A DNA stretch of 64,000 nucleotides from Methylocapsa palsarum (GTDB lineage Bacteria > Pseudomonadota > Alphaproteobacteria > Rhizobiales > Beijerinckiaceae): contig NZ_FOSN01000015.1 of the NCBI RefSeq assembly GCF_900114285.1, positions 1 to 64,000 of the forward strand, read 5' to 3'. Position 1 is the stretch's first letter; the number at the start of each line of letters is the position of its first letter. Made by a program: the position numbers and the translations under genes. Below are positions 11,720 through 20,400 of this stretch, one piece after another. The notes under the pieces were generated by a model. It did no database searches and was not told the DNA's origin. It saw only the letters and a list, made by a program, of their open reading frames with translations.

Positions 11720-12432
11720 CGTCAGGCGGTGGCGCGCGCGCCAAGATGACAGAATCCCCGATCATGGCCCCGCTTCGAGCGCTGTTCATCCGCGAATTGA
11801 AAATCGGCCAGCGCATCGGCGGCGGCGGCCCGCTCGGCGTCGTGTTTTTTCTGATTCTCGTGACCCTGACGCCCATCGCCGTCGGTCCGGACCTCGCTCT
11901 CCTCGCCAAAATCGCCCCGGCGATGCTCTGGATCGGCGCATTGCTGGCTTGTCTTCTCGGTCTCGACCGGTTGTTTCAGGCTGATTTCGAGGACGGTTCG
12001 CTCGATCTTTTTCTTTTGAGCGGAACCCCGCTCGAACTGATCGTTCTGACCAAATGTCTCGCTCACTGGGCGCTCACGGGACTGCCTCTCGTCGCCGCCG
12101 CGCCTTTCTTTGGATTGATGCTGGCCCTGCCCGCAAACGAACTCGGGAGCCTCACGCTTTCCCTGCTTGCGGGAACTCCGGCGCTGACCTTGATCGGAGC
12201 GATCGGAGCCGCGCTCACCGTCAGCCTGAGGCGCGGCGGGCTTTTGCTCTCAGTGCTGATCCTGCCTCTCTGCGTCCCCGTGCTAATCTTCGGAACCGCC
12301 GCGGCGGGAGCGGCGCCCGGATCGATGATCCCGTTTGCAACGCCGTTTTTGATCGAGTGCGCGCTGACGCTTTTCGCCCTTGTCGGCGCGCCGATCGCCG
12401 CCGCCGCCGCATTGCGTCAGATGAGCGAATGA
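11716..12432 (+). CDS. ccmB: Cytochrome c maturation permease CcmB
   Basis: Membrane subunit of the CcmABCD complex. The product has six hydrophobic segments (about 46-64, 69-88, 113-133, 142-165, 171-190 and 210-232) and the LFIRELKIG-like amphipathic start typical of CcmB. The GTG at 11716 overlaps the ccmA stop; an in-frame ATG at 11746 is an alternative and gives a length nearer the family. After the stop there is a small stem-loop (GCTCTT-tag-AAGAGC, 12476-12490). ccmC does not follow directly: two secreted-protein genes and a repeat intervene. Confidence 0.92.
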   Translation: MTSGGGARAKMTESPIMAPLRALFIRELKIGQRIGGGGPLGVVFFLILVTLTPIAVGPDLALLAKIAPAMLWIGALLACLLGLDRLFQADFEDGSLDLFLLSGTPLELIVLTKCLAHWALTGLPLVAAAPFFGLMLALPANELGSLTLSLLAGTPALTLIGAIGAALTVSLRRGGLLLSVLILPLCVPVLIFGTAAAGAAPGSMIPFATPFLIECALTLFALVGAPIAAAAALRQMSE

Positions 12433-12531
12433 CGGGCGGGCTCGCGCCAGCCGGATCGTTTACACTCCTTGAAAAGCTCTTTAGAAGAGCAAAGAAGATG
12501 ATTCTTTAAGCATTCGGGCGCTGGAGCCATC

Positions 12532-13332
12532 ATGAAAAAGGTTGCGGTCTTATTTTTTGCCTCTGCGTTCGCTTGCGCCGTCGCCGCGACGCCCGCCACG
12601 GCCGAATCTACGCCGGCGCCGCAGTCCGGCGACACGTCGCATCCCGCCGTCGACCCGGCCGCTCTTTCCATACTCAAGGCGACGAGCGAAAAGCTGGCTG
12701 CGGCGAAAACCATCTCCTTCCATGCGCTCGGAGCGTTCGACGTTCCCGCCCGCAATGGACAGCCGCTGTTTTACTACAACCGTTCAGAGGTGCTGCTCGC
12801 GCGCCCGAACAAGCTCCGCGTCATCGTTCCGGGCGACGGCGCTCCATCCGAGTTCTATTTCGACGGCTCGACGGTCGCTGTTTTCCGGCCGAGCGAAGAT
12901 TTGATCGCGGTCGCGAACGTTCCGGGCAATCTCGATGAAATGCTCGAGAAGATGTACCAAAAGGCCGGCATCTATTTTCCCTTCGTCGATTTTCTTGTTT
13001 CCGATCCGTACAAAGCCTTGACCAATGGATTGACGAGCGCATTCGTGATCGGCAAGTCGAAACTTGTCGGCGGCGTGACCACCGACGTCGTTTCTATCTC
13101 GGACGAACACGTCCATTTGCAGATCTGGATCGGAGAGCAGGACAAACTGCCCCGCCTGATCTGGGCGAGCGCCGCAGAGGCGGGCGACAGACCGCGTCAC
13201 ATGGTCGAGTTCTCGAACTGGAAGCTCAACGGCTCCGTCGCCAAGGAAACCTTCGCCGCCAGGCGGACGCCGAAGACCAAGGAAATTCCTTTCGCCCGGC
13301 CGGAGGAAGCCAGTTCCGCAAAGAAGCCTTGA
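12532..13332 (+). CDS. DUF2092 periplasmic protein
   Basis: A 266-residue protein with a signal peptide (MKKVAVLFFASAFACAVA, cleavage near ATAES). The body matches DUF2092 as I remember it: a LolA/LppX-like half-barrel that starts with an ILKATSEKLAAAKTISFHA segment, then RSEVLLARPNKLRVI, FYFDGSTVAVFRP and a late KLPRLIW strand. Proteins of this fold often bind hydrophobic ligands, but no function is established. GGAG precedes the ATG. It is followed by a Gly/His-rich secreted protein; together they interrupt the ccm operon. Confidence 0.8.
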   Translation: MKKVAVLFFASAFACAVAATPATAESTPAPQSGDTSHPAVDPAALSILKATSEKLAAAKTISFHALGAFDVPARNGQPLFYYNRSEVLLARPNKLRVIVPGDGAPSEFYFDGSTVAVFRPSEDLIAVANVPGNLDEMLEKMYQKAGIYFPFVDFLVSDPYKALTNGLTSAFVIGKSKLVGGVTTDVVSISDEHVHLQIWIGEQDKLPRLIWASAAEAGDRPRHMVEFSNWKLNGSVAKETFAARRTPKTKEIPFARPEEASSAKKP

Positions 13333-13400
13333 CCCGTACGCGCCGCGACGGCGACGCTTTATTTATGCTGGACGTCAAGCTCGACATTGAGGGTTGAAAC

Positions 13401-13988
13401 ATGAACCGCACTCTGCTCACCGGCGCAGCCTTGCTGACCCTTTCTTTCGCAATGACCGCGCCGCAGACCGCTGACGCCTTCCGCGGAGGCGGTTTCGGCG
13501 GCGGCGGCGGCTTCCACGCCGGCGGATTTGGCGGAGGCGGAGGCGCCTGGCACGCGGGCGGCGTCGATGGCGGCTGGCATGCGGGCGGCGTGACGGGCGG
13601 GGGCACGGCCTGGCATGCGGGCGGCGTCGCGGGCGACGGCTGGCACGGAACCGCCGTCCATGACGGCGACGTTTATCATGCCGGCGGCGCCGCCGGCACC
13701 TGGCACGGAGACGGCTGGCACGCGGGCGGATATTACGGCGGAGGATTCCACGGGCCGACCGTCGTTAACAGCTATTATGGCGGCGGATGCTGGGGCTGCG
13801 GCGCTGCGGCCGTCGGCGTCGCGGCCGCGGCGTCCGCCGTCGCGATCGGCGCCCTCGTCGCGACAGTTCCCGCCGGCTGCCCGTACCAATATGTCAACGG
13901 AGCCAATTATTATGTCTGCGCCGGAACCTGGTATCAACCCTATTACGGCGCGAACGGCCTCTATTACCGCGTGGTTCCGCCGCTCTGA
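13401..13988 (+). CDS. Gly/His-rich secreted protein with WHAGG repeats
   Basis: 195 residues with a signal peptide (cleavage near QTADA). It then has a Gly-rich region with repeated W-H-A-G-G units (about 50-115), then a Cys pair in GCWGCG, an Ala/Val-rich hydrophobic stretch (about 133-155) and a C-terminal domain with Tyr, Cys and Trp (CPYQYVNG, YYVCAGTWYQPYYG). The C-terminal part resembles the small YYVC-type module in many alphaproteobacterial surface proteins. The repeated histidines suggest metal binding, which is inference. GAGGG precedes the ATG. It lies 68 bases after the DUF2092 gene, so the two may form one unit. Confidence 0.75.
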   Translation: MNRTLLTGAALLTLSFAMTAPQTADAFRGGGFGGGGGFHAGGFGGGGGAWHAGGVDGGWHAGGVTGGGTAWHAGGVAGDGWHGTAVHDGDVYHAGGAAGTWHGDGWHAGGYYGGGFHGPTVVNSYYGGGCWGCGAAAVGVAAAASAVAIGALVATVPAGCPYQYVNGANYYVCAGTWYQPYYGANGLYYRVVPPL

Positions 13989-14007
13989 CCAAACGCCCTC
14001 CTGATTA

Positions 14008-14122
14008 GAGCGCTTTCCGATCGCATGCAGTCATGCGATCGATCAGAAATCGCTCCAGAGTCAAAAGCTTGAGCGTATTCTTGTCGATTGGAGTGATTCA
14101 CTCCAATCGGAATATGCTCCAG
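14008..14122 (+). repeat. RIME-like two-palindrome repeat, copy 2
   Basis: Same order and orientation as copy 1: AGAGCGCTTTCC, palindrome GATCGCATG-CAGT-CATGCGATC, spacer with GCTCCAGAGTCAAAAGCTTG, then the hairpin with GAGCGTATTC and GGAATATGCTC arms, ending CCAG. The inner palindrome differs by paired changes (GGAGTGATTCACTCC), which keeps the stem. It lies between the Gly/His-rich gene and ccmC. Confidence 0.85.
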
Positions 14123-14221
14123 CGACCGGAGAGACGCGGTCCGCGCTCGCCTTGAAATTTCGCCGCTTTGCGCGGGGGATCGGGCAGGATTGGGATTGAG
14201 TTCGCGGACGCGTCGGCCTAG

Positions 14222-14998
14222 ATGACTTTCATGGGCAACTACGCCAACCCGACGAACTTTCTCCGTCTCGCCCGCGTCCTTATCCCGGGTTTGGCGGCGC
14301 TGACCTGCGTTCTTCTGACGGTAGGCCTTTATCTCGCTTTTTTTGTCGCGCCCGCCGATTATCAGCAGGGCGAGACGGTCCGGATCATGTATCTCCACGT
14401 CCCCGCGGCCTGGCTTGCTCTTTTTGTGTATATGGACATGACGGCGGCGGCGCTCGGCACGCTCGTCTGGCGCCACCCGCTCGCTGACGCCGCCCAGAAG
14501 GCGGCCGCGCCTCTTGGAGCAGGGTTCACCTTCCTTTGTCTCGTCACAGGTTCGCTCTGGGGCAAGCCGATGTGGGGAGCGTGGTGGGTCTGGGACGCGA
14601 GGCTGACCTCCGTCCTGGTGCTGTTTTTGATCTATCTCGGCCTGCTGGCGCTCTGGCGGACCATCGAAGACCAGGGCAAGGCCGCGCGGGCGGCCGCCAT
14701 TTTCACCCTGGTCGGCGCCGTAAACATTCCGATCATCAAGTTTTCGGTGGAATGGTGGAACACCTTGCACCAGCCGGCGTCGGTTTTTCGCATCGGCGGC
14801 CCCTCGATCTCGGCCTCGATGCTGTGGCCGCTCGTCGTCATGGCGGCGGCGTTTACTTTTTTGTTTGCGACGCTTCATCTCATGGCGATCCGGAACGAGA
14901 TTTTGAGGCGTCGCCTGCGCCGTCTCTCGATCCTGGCCGCGGACGCCGACGAAGTTTCATTGCGATCCACGCCACCCTCCCTGGAAACGGCGCGTTGA
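14222..14998 (+). CDS. ccmC: Heme exporter/handler CcmC
   Basis: Inner-membrane protein that attaches heme to CcmE. 258 residues with six hydrophobic segments. It has the periplasmic tryptophan-rich motif WGAWWVWDARLT, the flanking conserved histidines (MYLHVPAAW and WWNTLHQPASVFR) and FGTLVW-like helices. The ATG at 14222 lacks a strong ribosome site; an in-frame ATG at 14231 is possible. Its TGA overlaps the ccmD TTG by 2 bases. The C-terminal tail after the last helix is longer than average and polar. Confidence 0.95.
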   Translation: MTFMGNYANPTNFLRLARVLIPGLAALTCVLLTVGLYLAFFVAPADYQQGETVRIMYLHVPAAWLALFVYMDMTAAALGTLVWRHPLADAAQKAAAPLGAGFTFLCLVTGSLWGKPMWGAWWVWDARLTSVLVLFLIYLGLLALWRTIEDQGKAARAAAIFTLVGAVNIPIIKFSVEWWNTLHQPASVFRIGGPSISASMLWPLVVMAAAFTFLFATLHLMAIRNEILRRRLRRLSILAADADEVSLRSTPPSLETAR

Positions 14999-15210
14999 CA
15001 GAGGATCCGCATTTTGGCTTCGTCGTCGCGGCCTATCTCGTCGGGTTCCTCGTCGTGGGAGGAATGACGGCCGCGGTCATGAAGGATTACGCGAACCTCA
15101 AGCGCGCGCTCCAGAAGTTTGCGCCAGGCGCGGACGCCGATCGAAGCCCGGATGGGCCCCGCCCCGCGCAGGGCGCAAACAACGCCGGCGAAAGCTCTCC
15201 CCGAACATGA
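14995..15210 (+). CDS. ccmD: Cytochrome c maturation small protein CcmD (TTG start)
   Basis: 71 residues from a TTG at 14995 that overlaps the ccmC stop (TTGA). It has one transmembrane helix (about 8-28, FVVAAYLVGFLVVGGMTAAV) followed by a basic cytoplasmic stretch, then a polar Pro/Gly-rich tail. CcmD stabilises the CcmABC-E complex. The N-terminal acidic TEDPHFGFV segment and the position between ccmC and ccmG are diagnostic. The stop overlaps the ccmG start (ATGA). Confidence 0.88.
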   Translation: MTEDPHFGFVVAAYLVGFLVVGGMTAAVMKDYANLKRALQKFAPGADADRSPDGPRPAQGANNAGESSPRT

Positions 15211-15815
15211 CGCAGGCCGGCCCCCCGATGGACGTTAGCGAAACAAAAGAAGCTCAGCGCCGCTCGTTTCTGGTCTATGTTCCTCTGCTTCTGTTCGGTT
15301 TTCTGGTCATTCTGTTTCTGTTCCGGCTGTTTGCGGGCGACGCGTCGCGCCTGCCCTCGGCGCTGATCGGCAAACAGGTTCCGGAATTCGCGTTGCAGCC
15401 GATCGCGGGCCTTTCGGACAAACCCGGATTGTCGAGCGCGGACCTTCGAGCGGGCCGCGTCACCATCTTGAATATTTTCGCCTCCTGGTGCGTGCCCTGT
15501 CATCAGGAGCATGACACGATCCTGCGGCTGTCAAAGGACGCGAAACTCGCGAGCCTCGGCGTGCGCATCGCCGGAATCGCCTACAAGGACGAACCCGCCA
15601 ATATCCGCCGGTTCCTCGGCGAGGACGGCGATCCCTATGCGCTGGTCGGAGACGACCGGAGCGGACGCGCCGCGATCGATCTGGGCGTTTACGGCGTTCC
15701 CGAAACCTTCGTCATAAAAGGAGACGGGAAAATTGTTTACAGGTTCGTCGGACCGATGAGCGAAGAGGCCTACCGCGACACGATTTTCCCTGAAATCGAA
15801 AAGGCGCTGCGGTAG
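15207..15815 (+). CDS. ccmG: Thiol:disulfide interchange protein CcmG/DsbE
   Basis: A membrane-anchored thioredoxin-like reductant of apocytochrome c. 202 residues: one N-terminal transmembrane segment (about 21-43), the PEFALQPI strand typical of CcmG, the active site WCVPC (C95, C98), and the cis-proline loop YGVPETF. The ATG at 15207 overlaps the ccmD stop. It closes the ccmC-ccmD-ccmG unit; ccmE, ccmF and ccmH are not in the window. Confidence 0.95.
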   Translation: MTQAGPPMDVSETKEAQRRSFLVYVPLLLFGFLVILFLFRLFAGDASRLPSALIGKQVPEFALQPIAGLSDKPGLSSADLRAGRVTILNIFASWCVPCHQEHDTILRLSKDAKLASLGVRIAGIAYKDEPANIRRFLGEDGDPYALVGDDRSGRAAIDLGVYGVPETFVIKGDGKIVYRFVGPMSEEAYRDTIFPEIEKALR

Positions 15816-15946
15816 CGCGAGAGCTCCGCGGCGATCGCTTGGGTTTGGCGCTGGGGTTTGGCGCCTGATCAATGGACTGATCCCTCGCCTGCCGCGAGCG
15901 AAGATGAGCGATATAAGCGGCGGAACACCAAGGATTGGCGCGGCTC

Positions 15947-18595
15947 ATGACGGTCGAACATGTCCCGCGCAAGGCCCATGCCGCGGCGGACGGAGCGGAC
16001 CTCGCTTTGTCGCGCGAAGTTCTCGCCATCAGCCGCGCCGATCCGGGCGCGATCTGGACATTGCTGCAGACCCGTCCGGAGGGTCTTGACCCCGCCGAGG
16101 CCCGGGCGAAACTGGCGTTGGTCGGCCCCAATCTGATCGCCAGGGAGAGCCGCCATAGCGTTCTGAAAGAACTCTGGGGCTGCGCCAGCAGTCCTTTGAA
16201 CGCGCTGCTGCTTTCGCTCGCCGCCGTGTCCTACGCGCTCGGCGATCTTCGGGCCGCCGTCGTCATCGTGCTGATGGTCGCGCTCGCGATTTCCACCGCC
16301 TTTGTCCAGGAACACCGCTCCAATGACGCCGCTGCGAAGCTGCGCGCCATGGTCAAGACAATGGCCAGCGTCAAGCGGCGCGGATTCGTCCCGGCGGACG
16401 GAGACGAATCCGGCGGGTTCGGTGAAATACCCATGGAGGAGCTCGTTCCCGGCGATATCGTGCGGCTTTCCGCCGGCGACATGATCCCCGCCGATCTCCG
16501 TCTGCTCAGCGCCAAGGACCTTTTCGTCAATCAGGCTGCGCTCACCGGCGAGGCCATGCCCTCCGAAAAGTCGGCGGCGACGCATGCCGGCGACATCGCC
16601 GATCCGTTCGAATTGGCGAACTTCTGCTTCATGGGAGCGAGCGTCGTCAGCGGCTTCGGGACGGGCGTGATCGCCCATACCGGAAGAAGGACTTTCTTTG
16701 GCCAGCTCGCCGACGAGATCGCCGGAAAACGCGAGCTGACGAGTTTCGATCAGGGCGTCAATCGCTTCACGTGGCTGATGATCAAATTCATGGCCGTGAT
16801 GGTCCCGGCGGTGTTCCTGATCAATGGAATCACCAAAGGCGACTGGTTCGAGGCCCTCTTGTTCGCCGTCGCGGTCGCGGTGGGCCTCACGCCGGAAATG
16901 CTGCCGATGATCGTCACCGTGAACCTCGCCAAGGGCGGGATCGCGATGTCGAAGAAGCGCGTCATCGTCAAGCGGCTGCAGGCCATCCAGAATTTCGGCG
17001 CGATGGATGTCTTGTGCACCGACAAGACGGGAACGCTGACGCAGGACCGCATCATCCTAAAGCGTTCTCTCGACATTCGCGGCGACGAGAGCGAACGGGT
17101 TCTGGAATTCGCCTATCTGAACAGTCATTATCAGTCGGGTCTGAAAAACCTGCTCGACATCGCGGTGCTCGAGCACGCCGACATCGGCAAGAACCTGCAT
17201 TTGAAGCACCGCTATGAAAAAGTGGACGAAATCCCGTTCGACTTTGTCCGGCGCCGCCTTTCTGTGGTTCTGTCGCGCGAGGACGGCTCGCACGTCCTCA
17301 TTTGCAAGGGCGCCGTGGAGGAGGTTTTTTCCGTCTGCAGGCGTTACGAGCTGAATGACAGTTGCGGGTTTCTTGACTCGAGCCATCTGGCCCAGGCGCA
17401 GGCGGAAACAAAAGAGCTGAACGAGGACGGCTTTCGCGTCGTCGCCGTCGCCTACAAGGAAATTCCCGATCTCAGCCAGGGCTTTTCGATCGCCGACGAG
17501 AGCGATCTGACGCTGCTCGGCTACATCGCCTTTCTCGACCCGCCGAAAGAAACCGCGCGCCCCGCCATCGCCGCGCTGAACCAATCCGGCGTATCGGTCA
17601 AGATCCTCACCGGCGACAATGAAATCATCACCCGCAAGATCTGCCGCGAGGTCGGTTTTGACGTCGGCCGCATCGTCCTTGGCGCCGAGATCGAAAAGCT
17701 GAGTGAGCCGGCGTTGGCCGGGCTCGCCGAAACCGCCGCCGTGTTCGCCAAGGTGACTCCGGCGCAAAAGGCGCGTGTGATCCGCGCGCTTCACGCCAGC
17801 GGCCACGTCGTCGGCTTTCTCGGCGACGGCATCAACGACAGCCCGGCGCTGAAGGCCGCCGACGTCGGCGTTTCAGTCGATACGGCCGTCGACATCGCCA
17901 AGGAATCGGCCGACATCATCTTGCTCGAGAAGAGCCTGATGGTGCTTCAGGAAGGCGTCATCGAGGGACGCAAGGTTTTCTGCAACATCACCAAATACAT
18001 CAAGATGGGCGGGAGCTCGAACTTCGGCAACATGTTCAGCGTCCTCGGCGCCAGCATGTTCCTGCCGTTTCTGCCAATGCTCCCCATTCAGGTGCTGACC
18101 AACAATCTGCTTTACGATTTTTCGCAAACCGCGATTCCGACCGACAATGTCGACGCGGAATATCTCGTGGCCCCTCGCAAATGGGACATCGGCAATATCT
18201 TCAAGTTCATGATTTTCATCGGTCCGATCAGCTCGATCTTCGACTACGCCACGTTTTTCCTCATGCTTTATGTCTTCGACAGCTGGGCCAATCCGACGCT
18301 GTTCCAGACCGGCTGGTTCGTCGAATCCCTGCTGACGCAGACGCTCATCATTCACATCATCCGAACCGCCAGGATCCCCTTCATCCAGAGCCGCGCCAGC
18401 GGCGCCCTGATCACGACGTCGCTGATCGTCTGCGCCATCGGCGTCGCCCTGCCCAACATGGCCTGGAGCCGGGAGGCGCTCAAATTCACGCCCTTGCCGA
18501 CTCTTTACTGGTTTTTCATCGCCGGATTTCTTTTGTCCTACGCCGTACTGACGCACCTCGTGAAAACCTGGTTCGTCCGGCGCTGGGGCATCTGA
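15947..18595 (+). CDS. mgtA: Magnesium-translocating P-type ATPase
   Basis: 882 residues. N-terminal cation-ATPase domain, actuator motif LTGEAMPSEK, phosphorylation site CTDKTGTLT (D359), membrane motif VGLTPEMLPMIV typical of MgtA/MgtB, hinge GDGINDSPALKAADVG, and C-terminal helices with a QTLIIHIIRT segment characteristic of Mg2+ P-type ATPases. It should import Mg2+. The ATG at 15947 has AAGGA 12 bases upstream; a TTG at 15935 is less likely. The gap after ccmG (131 bases) is too short for a large magnesium-sensing leader, and none was recognised. mgtA versus mgtB cannot be decided. Confidence 0.92.
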   Translation: MTVEHVPRKAHAAADGADLALSREVLAISRADPGAIWTLLQTRPEGLDPAEARAKLALVGPNLIARESRHSVLKELWGCASSPLNALLLSLAAVSYALGDLRAAVVIVLMVALAISTAFVQEHRSNDAAAKLRAMVKTMASVKRRGFVPADGDESGGFGEIPMEELVPGDIVRLSAGDMIPADLRLLSAKDLFVNQAALTGEAMPSEKSAATHAGDIADPFELANFCFMGASVVSGFGTGVIAHTGRRTFFGQLADEIAGKRELTSFDQGVNRFTWLMIKFMAVMVPAVFLINGITKGDWFEALLFAVAVAVGLTPEMLPMIVTVNLAKGGIAMSKKRVIVKRLQAIQNFGAMDVLCTDKTGTLTQDRIILKRSLDIRGDESERVLEFAYLNSHYQSGLKNLLDIAVLEHADIGKNLHLKHRYEKVDEIPFDFVRRRLSVVLSREDGSHVLICKGAVEEVFSVCRRYELNDSCGFLDSSHLAQAQAETKELNEDGFRVVAVAYKEIPDLSQGFSIADESDLTLLGYIAFLDPPKETARPAIAALNQSGVSVKILTGDNEIITRKICREVGFDVGRIVLGAEIEKLSEPALAGLAETAAVFAKVTPAQKARVIRALHASGHVVGFLGDGINDSPALKAADVGVSVDTAVDIAKESADIILLEKSLMVLQEGVIEGRKVFCNITKYIKMGGSSNFGNMFSVLGASMFLPFLPMLPIQVLTNNLLYDFSQTAIPTDNVDAEYLVAPRKWDIGNIFKFMIFIGPISSIFDYATFFLMLYVFDSWANPTLFQTGWFVESLLTQTLIIHIIRTARIPFIQSRASGALITTSLIVCAIGVALPNMAWSREALKFTPLPTLYWFFIAGFLLSYAVLTHLVKTWFVRRWGI

Positions 18596-18629
18596 GCCGG
18601 TTTCGACTCGCCGCCGCGGCTGGGCTATA

Positions 18630-18980
18630 ATGCGAGTCGTTCTCCTGGAGCCGCTCTTGCCTCTCTTGCCTTGCTTTTCCCGCCCGCTGCGCCTCGCGCT
18701 CACCGCCGCCATTTTTCTGGCGGTCGGCGGCTGCGGACGGCGCGGACCGCTTGAGCCCCCGCCCGGTTCGCCAACGTCGCTCGCGCCGCTGTCGGGCGCT
18801 CCCGACCAGTACGCCGCGCCTCGCAGCGTCGCCGATCTGCCGGGAGAGAACGCGGCGGGCGCCGTCGTCACGCAGGGAGCGGCGCCTGGTCAGACCCCGC
18901 CGCAGCCAAAGGGCGACAACCCCGTCCCGGTTCAGGCCCCGCGCCCGCCAAGGCCGTTCCTCCTCGATCCGCTGCTCTAG
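18630..18980 (+). CDS. Small lipoprotein, LptM-like
   Basis: 116 residues: a hydrophobic leader and the lipobox VGGC (C35), directly followed by GRRGPLEPPPGSP. The CGxRGPLxxP sequence after the lipid-modified Cys is the hallmark of LptM (YifL), which helps mature the LPS translocon LptDE. The rest is a Pro/Ala-rich disordered tail, longer than in enteric LptM. It lies 23 bases before lysA, the conserved pairing in alphaproteobacteria. The start at 18630 is uncertain; a later start would shorten the leader. Confidence 0.8.
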   Translation: MRVVLLEPLLPLLPCFSRPLRLALTAAIFLAVGGCGRRGPLEPPPGSPTSLAPLSGAPDQYAAPRSVADLPGENAAGAVVTQGAAPGQTPPQPKGDNPVPVQAPRPPRPFLLDPLL

Positions 18981-19003
18981 AAGTCCAGAAGTTTCCCCAA
19001 CCC

Positions 19004-20272
19004 ATGCATCATTTCGAGATCAAGAACGGCGTCCTGCATGCCGAAAACGTCGATCTTCGCGCGCTCGCCCGCGAGGTCGGAACGCCTTTCTATTGCTATT
19101 CAAGCGCGACGCTGACCCGTCATTTCGAGGTTTTCAAGGCGGCTTTCGCCGGCGTCGACTGTCTCATTTGCTATGCCGTCAAGGCCAATTCCAATCAGGC
19201 GGTGCTCTCGACCCTCGCCCGGCTCGGCGCGGGCATGGACGTCGTTTCCGAGGGCGAGTTCCGCCGCGCCCTCGCCGCAGGCGTTCCAGGCTCGGCGATC
19301 ACGTTTTCAGGCGTCGGCAAGACAAAGGCGGAAATGGCCCACGCCCTCGACGAGGGAATTCACTGCTTCAACGTGGAATCGGAGCCCGAACTCCACGCCC
19401 TGTCGAGCGTCGCGGCGGCGAAAGGCCGGATCGCGCCCGTCGCGCTGCGCGTCAATCCGGACGTCGACGCGAAAACCCACGCCAAGATTTCGACCGGCAA
19501 GTCGGAAAACAAGTTCGGCGTTCCGATCAGCGGGGCCAGGGCCGTGTTCAGGCAGGCGGCGCGCCTGCCCGGGATCAAGGTTACGGGCGTCGATCTGCAC
19601 ATCGGCTCCCAGATCACGGACCTTGGGCCTTTCGACGACGCCTTCGCTATCACGGCCGAGTTCGTGGAGAGCCTGCGCGCCGACGGCCACGCCATCGACC
19701 ATATCGATCTCGGCGGAGGGCTCGGCATCCCCTATCGCGAGGGCGAAGACCCCGAAAGCTACCATCCCGAACGCTACGCCGAAATCGTCAAGGCCCGCCT
19801 CGGCCGCCTTGGCTGCCGCCTCATCTTCGAACCCGGCCGGCTCATCGCGGGCAACGCCGGGATTTTGGTGACCAGCGTCCTCTACGTCAAAAAGGGCGAA
19901 GCCAAGACCTTCGTGATCGTCGATGCGGCCATGAACGACCTCATCCGCCCGACCCTCTACGACGCCTATCACGAGATCCTGCCGGTTTGCGCCGCGCCCG
20001 GCCGTCCCGCGATCGTCGCCGACGTCGTCGGTCCGGTTTGCGAGACGGGGGACTATCTGGCTCTCGGGCGAGCGATGCCGGAGCCGCTCGAGGGCGATCT
20101 CCTTGCGGTGATGTCGGCCGGAGCCTATGGCGCGGTCCAGGCGGGAACCTATAATGCGCGGCTTCTCGTTCCCGAGGTTCTGGTGCGGGGCGAAGACTAC
20201 GCCGTCGTGCGCCCGCGCGGGACATACGAGGAATTGATCGGCCTCGACAAAATTCCGGCTTGGTTGCGATAG
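19004..20272 (+). CDS. lysA: Diaminopimelate decarboxylase
   Basis: Last step of lysine synthesis, PLP-dependent, cytoplasmic. 422 residues, normal length. The PLP lysine is in CYAVKANSN, with HIGSQITDLGPF, the phosphate-binding DLGGGLGIPY and FEPGRLIAGNAG, and the C-terminal active-site CETGDYLA. It follows the LptM-like gene closely. The product uses meso-diaminopimelate, also the MurE substrate of the dcw cluster. Confidence 0.97.
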   Translation: MHHFEIKNGVLHAENVDLRALAREVGTPFYCYSSATLTRHFEVFKAAFAGVDCLICYAVKANSNQAVLSTLARLGAGMDVVSEGEFRRALAAGVPGSAITFSGVGKTKAEMAHALDEGIHCFNVESEPELHALSSVAAAKGRIAPVALRVNPDVDAKTHAKISTGKSENKFGVPISGARAVFRQAARLPGIKVTGVDLHIGSQITDLGPFDDAFAITAEFVESLRADGHAIDHIDLGGGLGIPYREGEDPESYHPERYAEIVKARLGRLGCRLIFEPGRLIAGNAGILVTSVLYVKKGEAKTFVIVDAAMNDLIRPTLYDAYHEILPVCAAPGRPAIVADVVGPVCETGDYLALGRAMPEPLEGDLLAVMSAGAYGAVQAGTYNARLLVPEVLVRGEDYAVVRPRGTYEELIGLDKIPAWLR

Positions 20273-20400
20273 AGATTAGCCCCTCGCCTCTGGCGCCGCG
20301 GGGCGATCATGCTACCTTTGCGCAGGTGCGGCCATGGCCCGACCGGCTCCCGCGGACGCGGCCGGTTCTTTCCAGCTGACCTCCGCCTCTGGAGACGAGA

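Noticed and set aside
13964-14878. 304-codon minus-strand frame
   Set aside because: Runs through RIME copy 2 and antisense to ccmC; its C-terminal part is a translation of the repeat.
15816-15946. Magnesium-responsive leader for the P-type ATPase
   Set aside because: Too short for a known M-box or mgtA leader, and no proline-rich leader peptide was seen.
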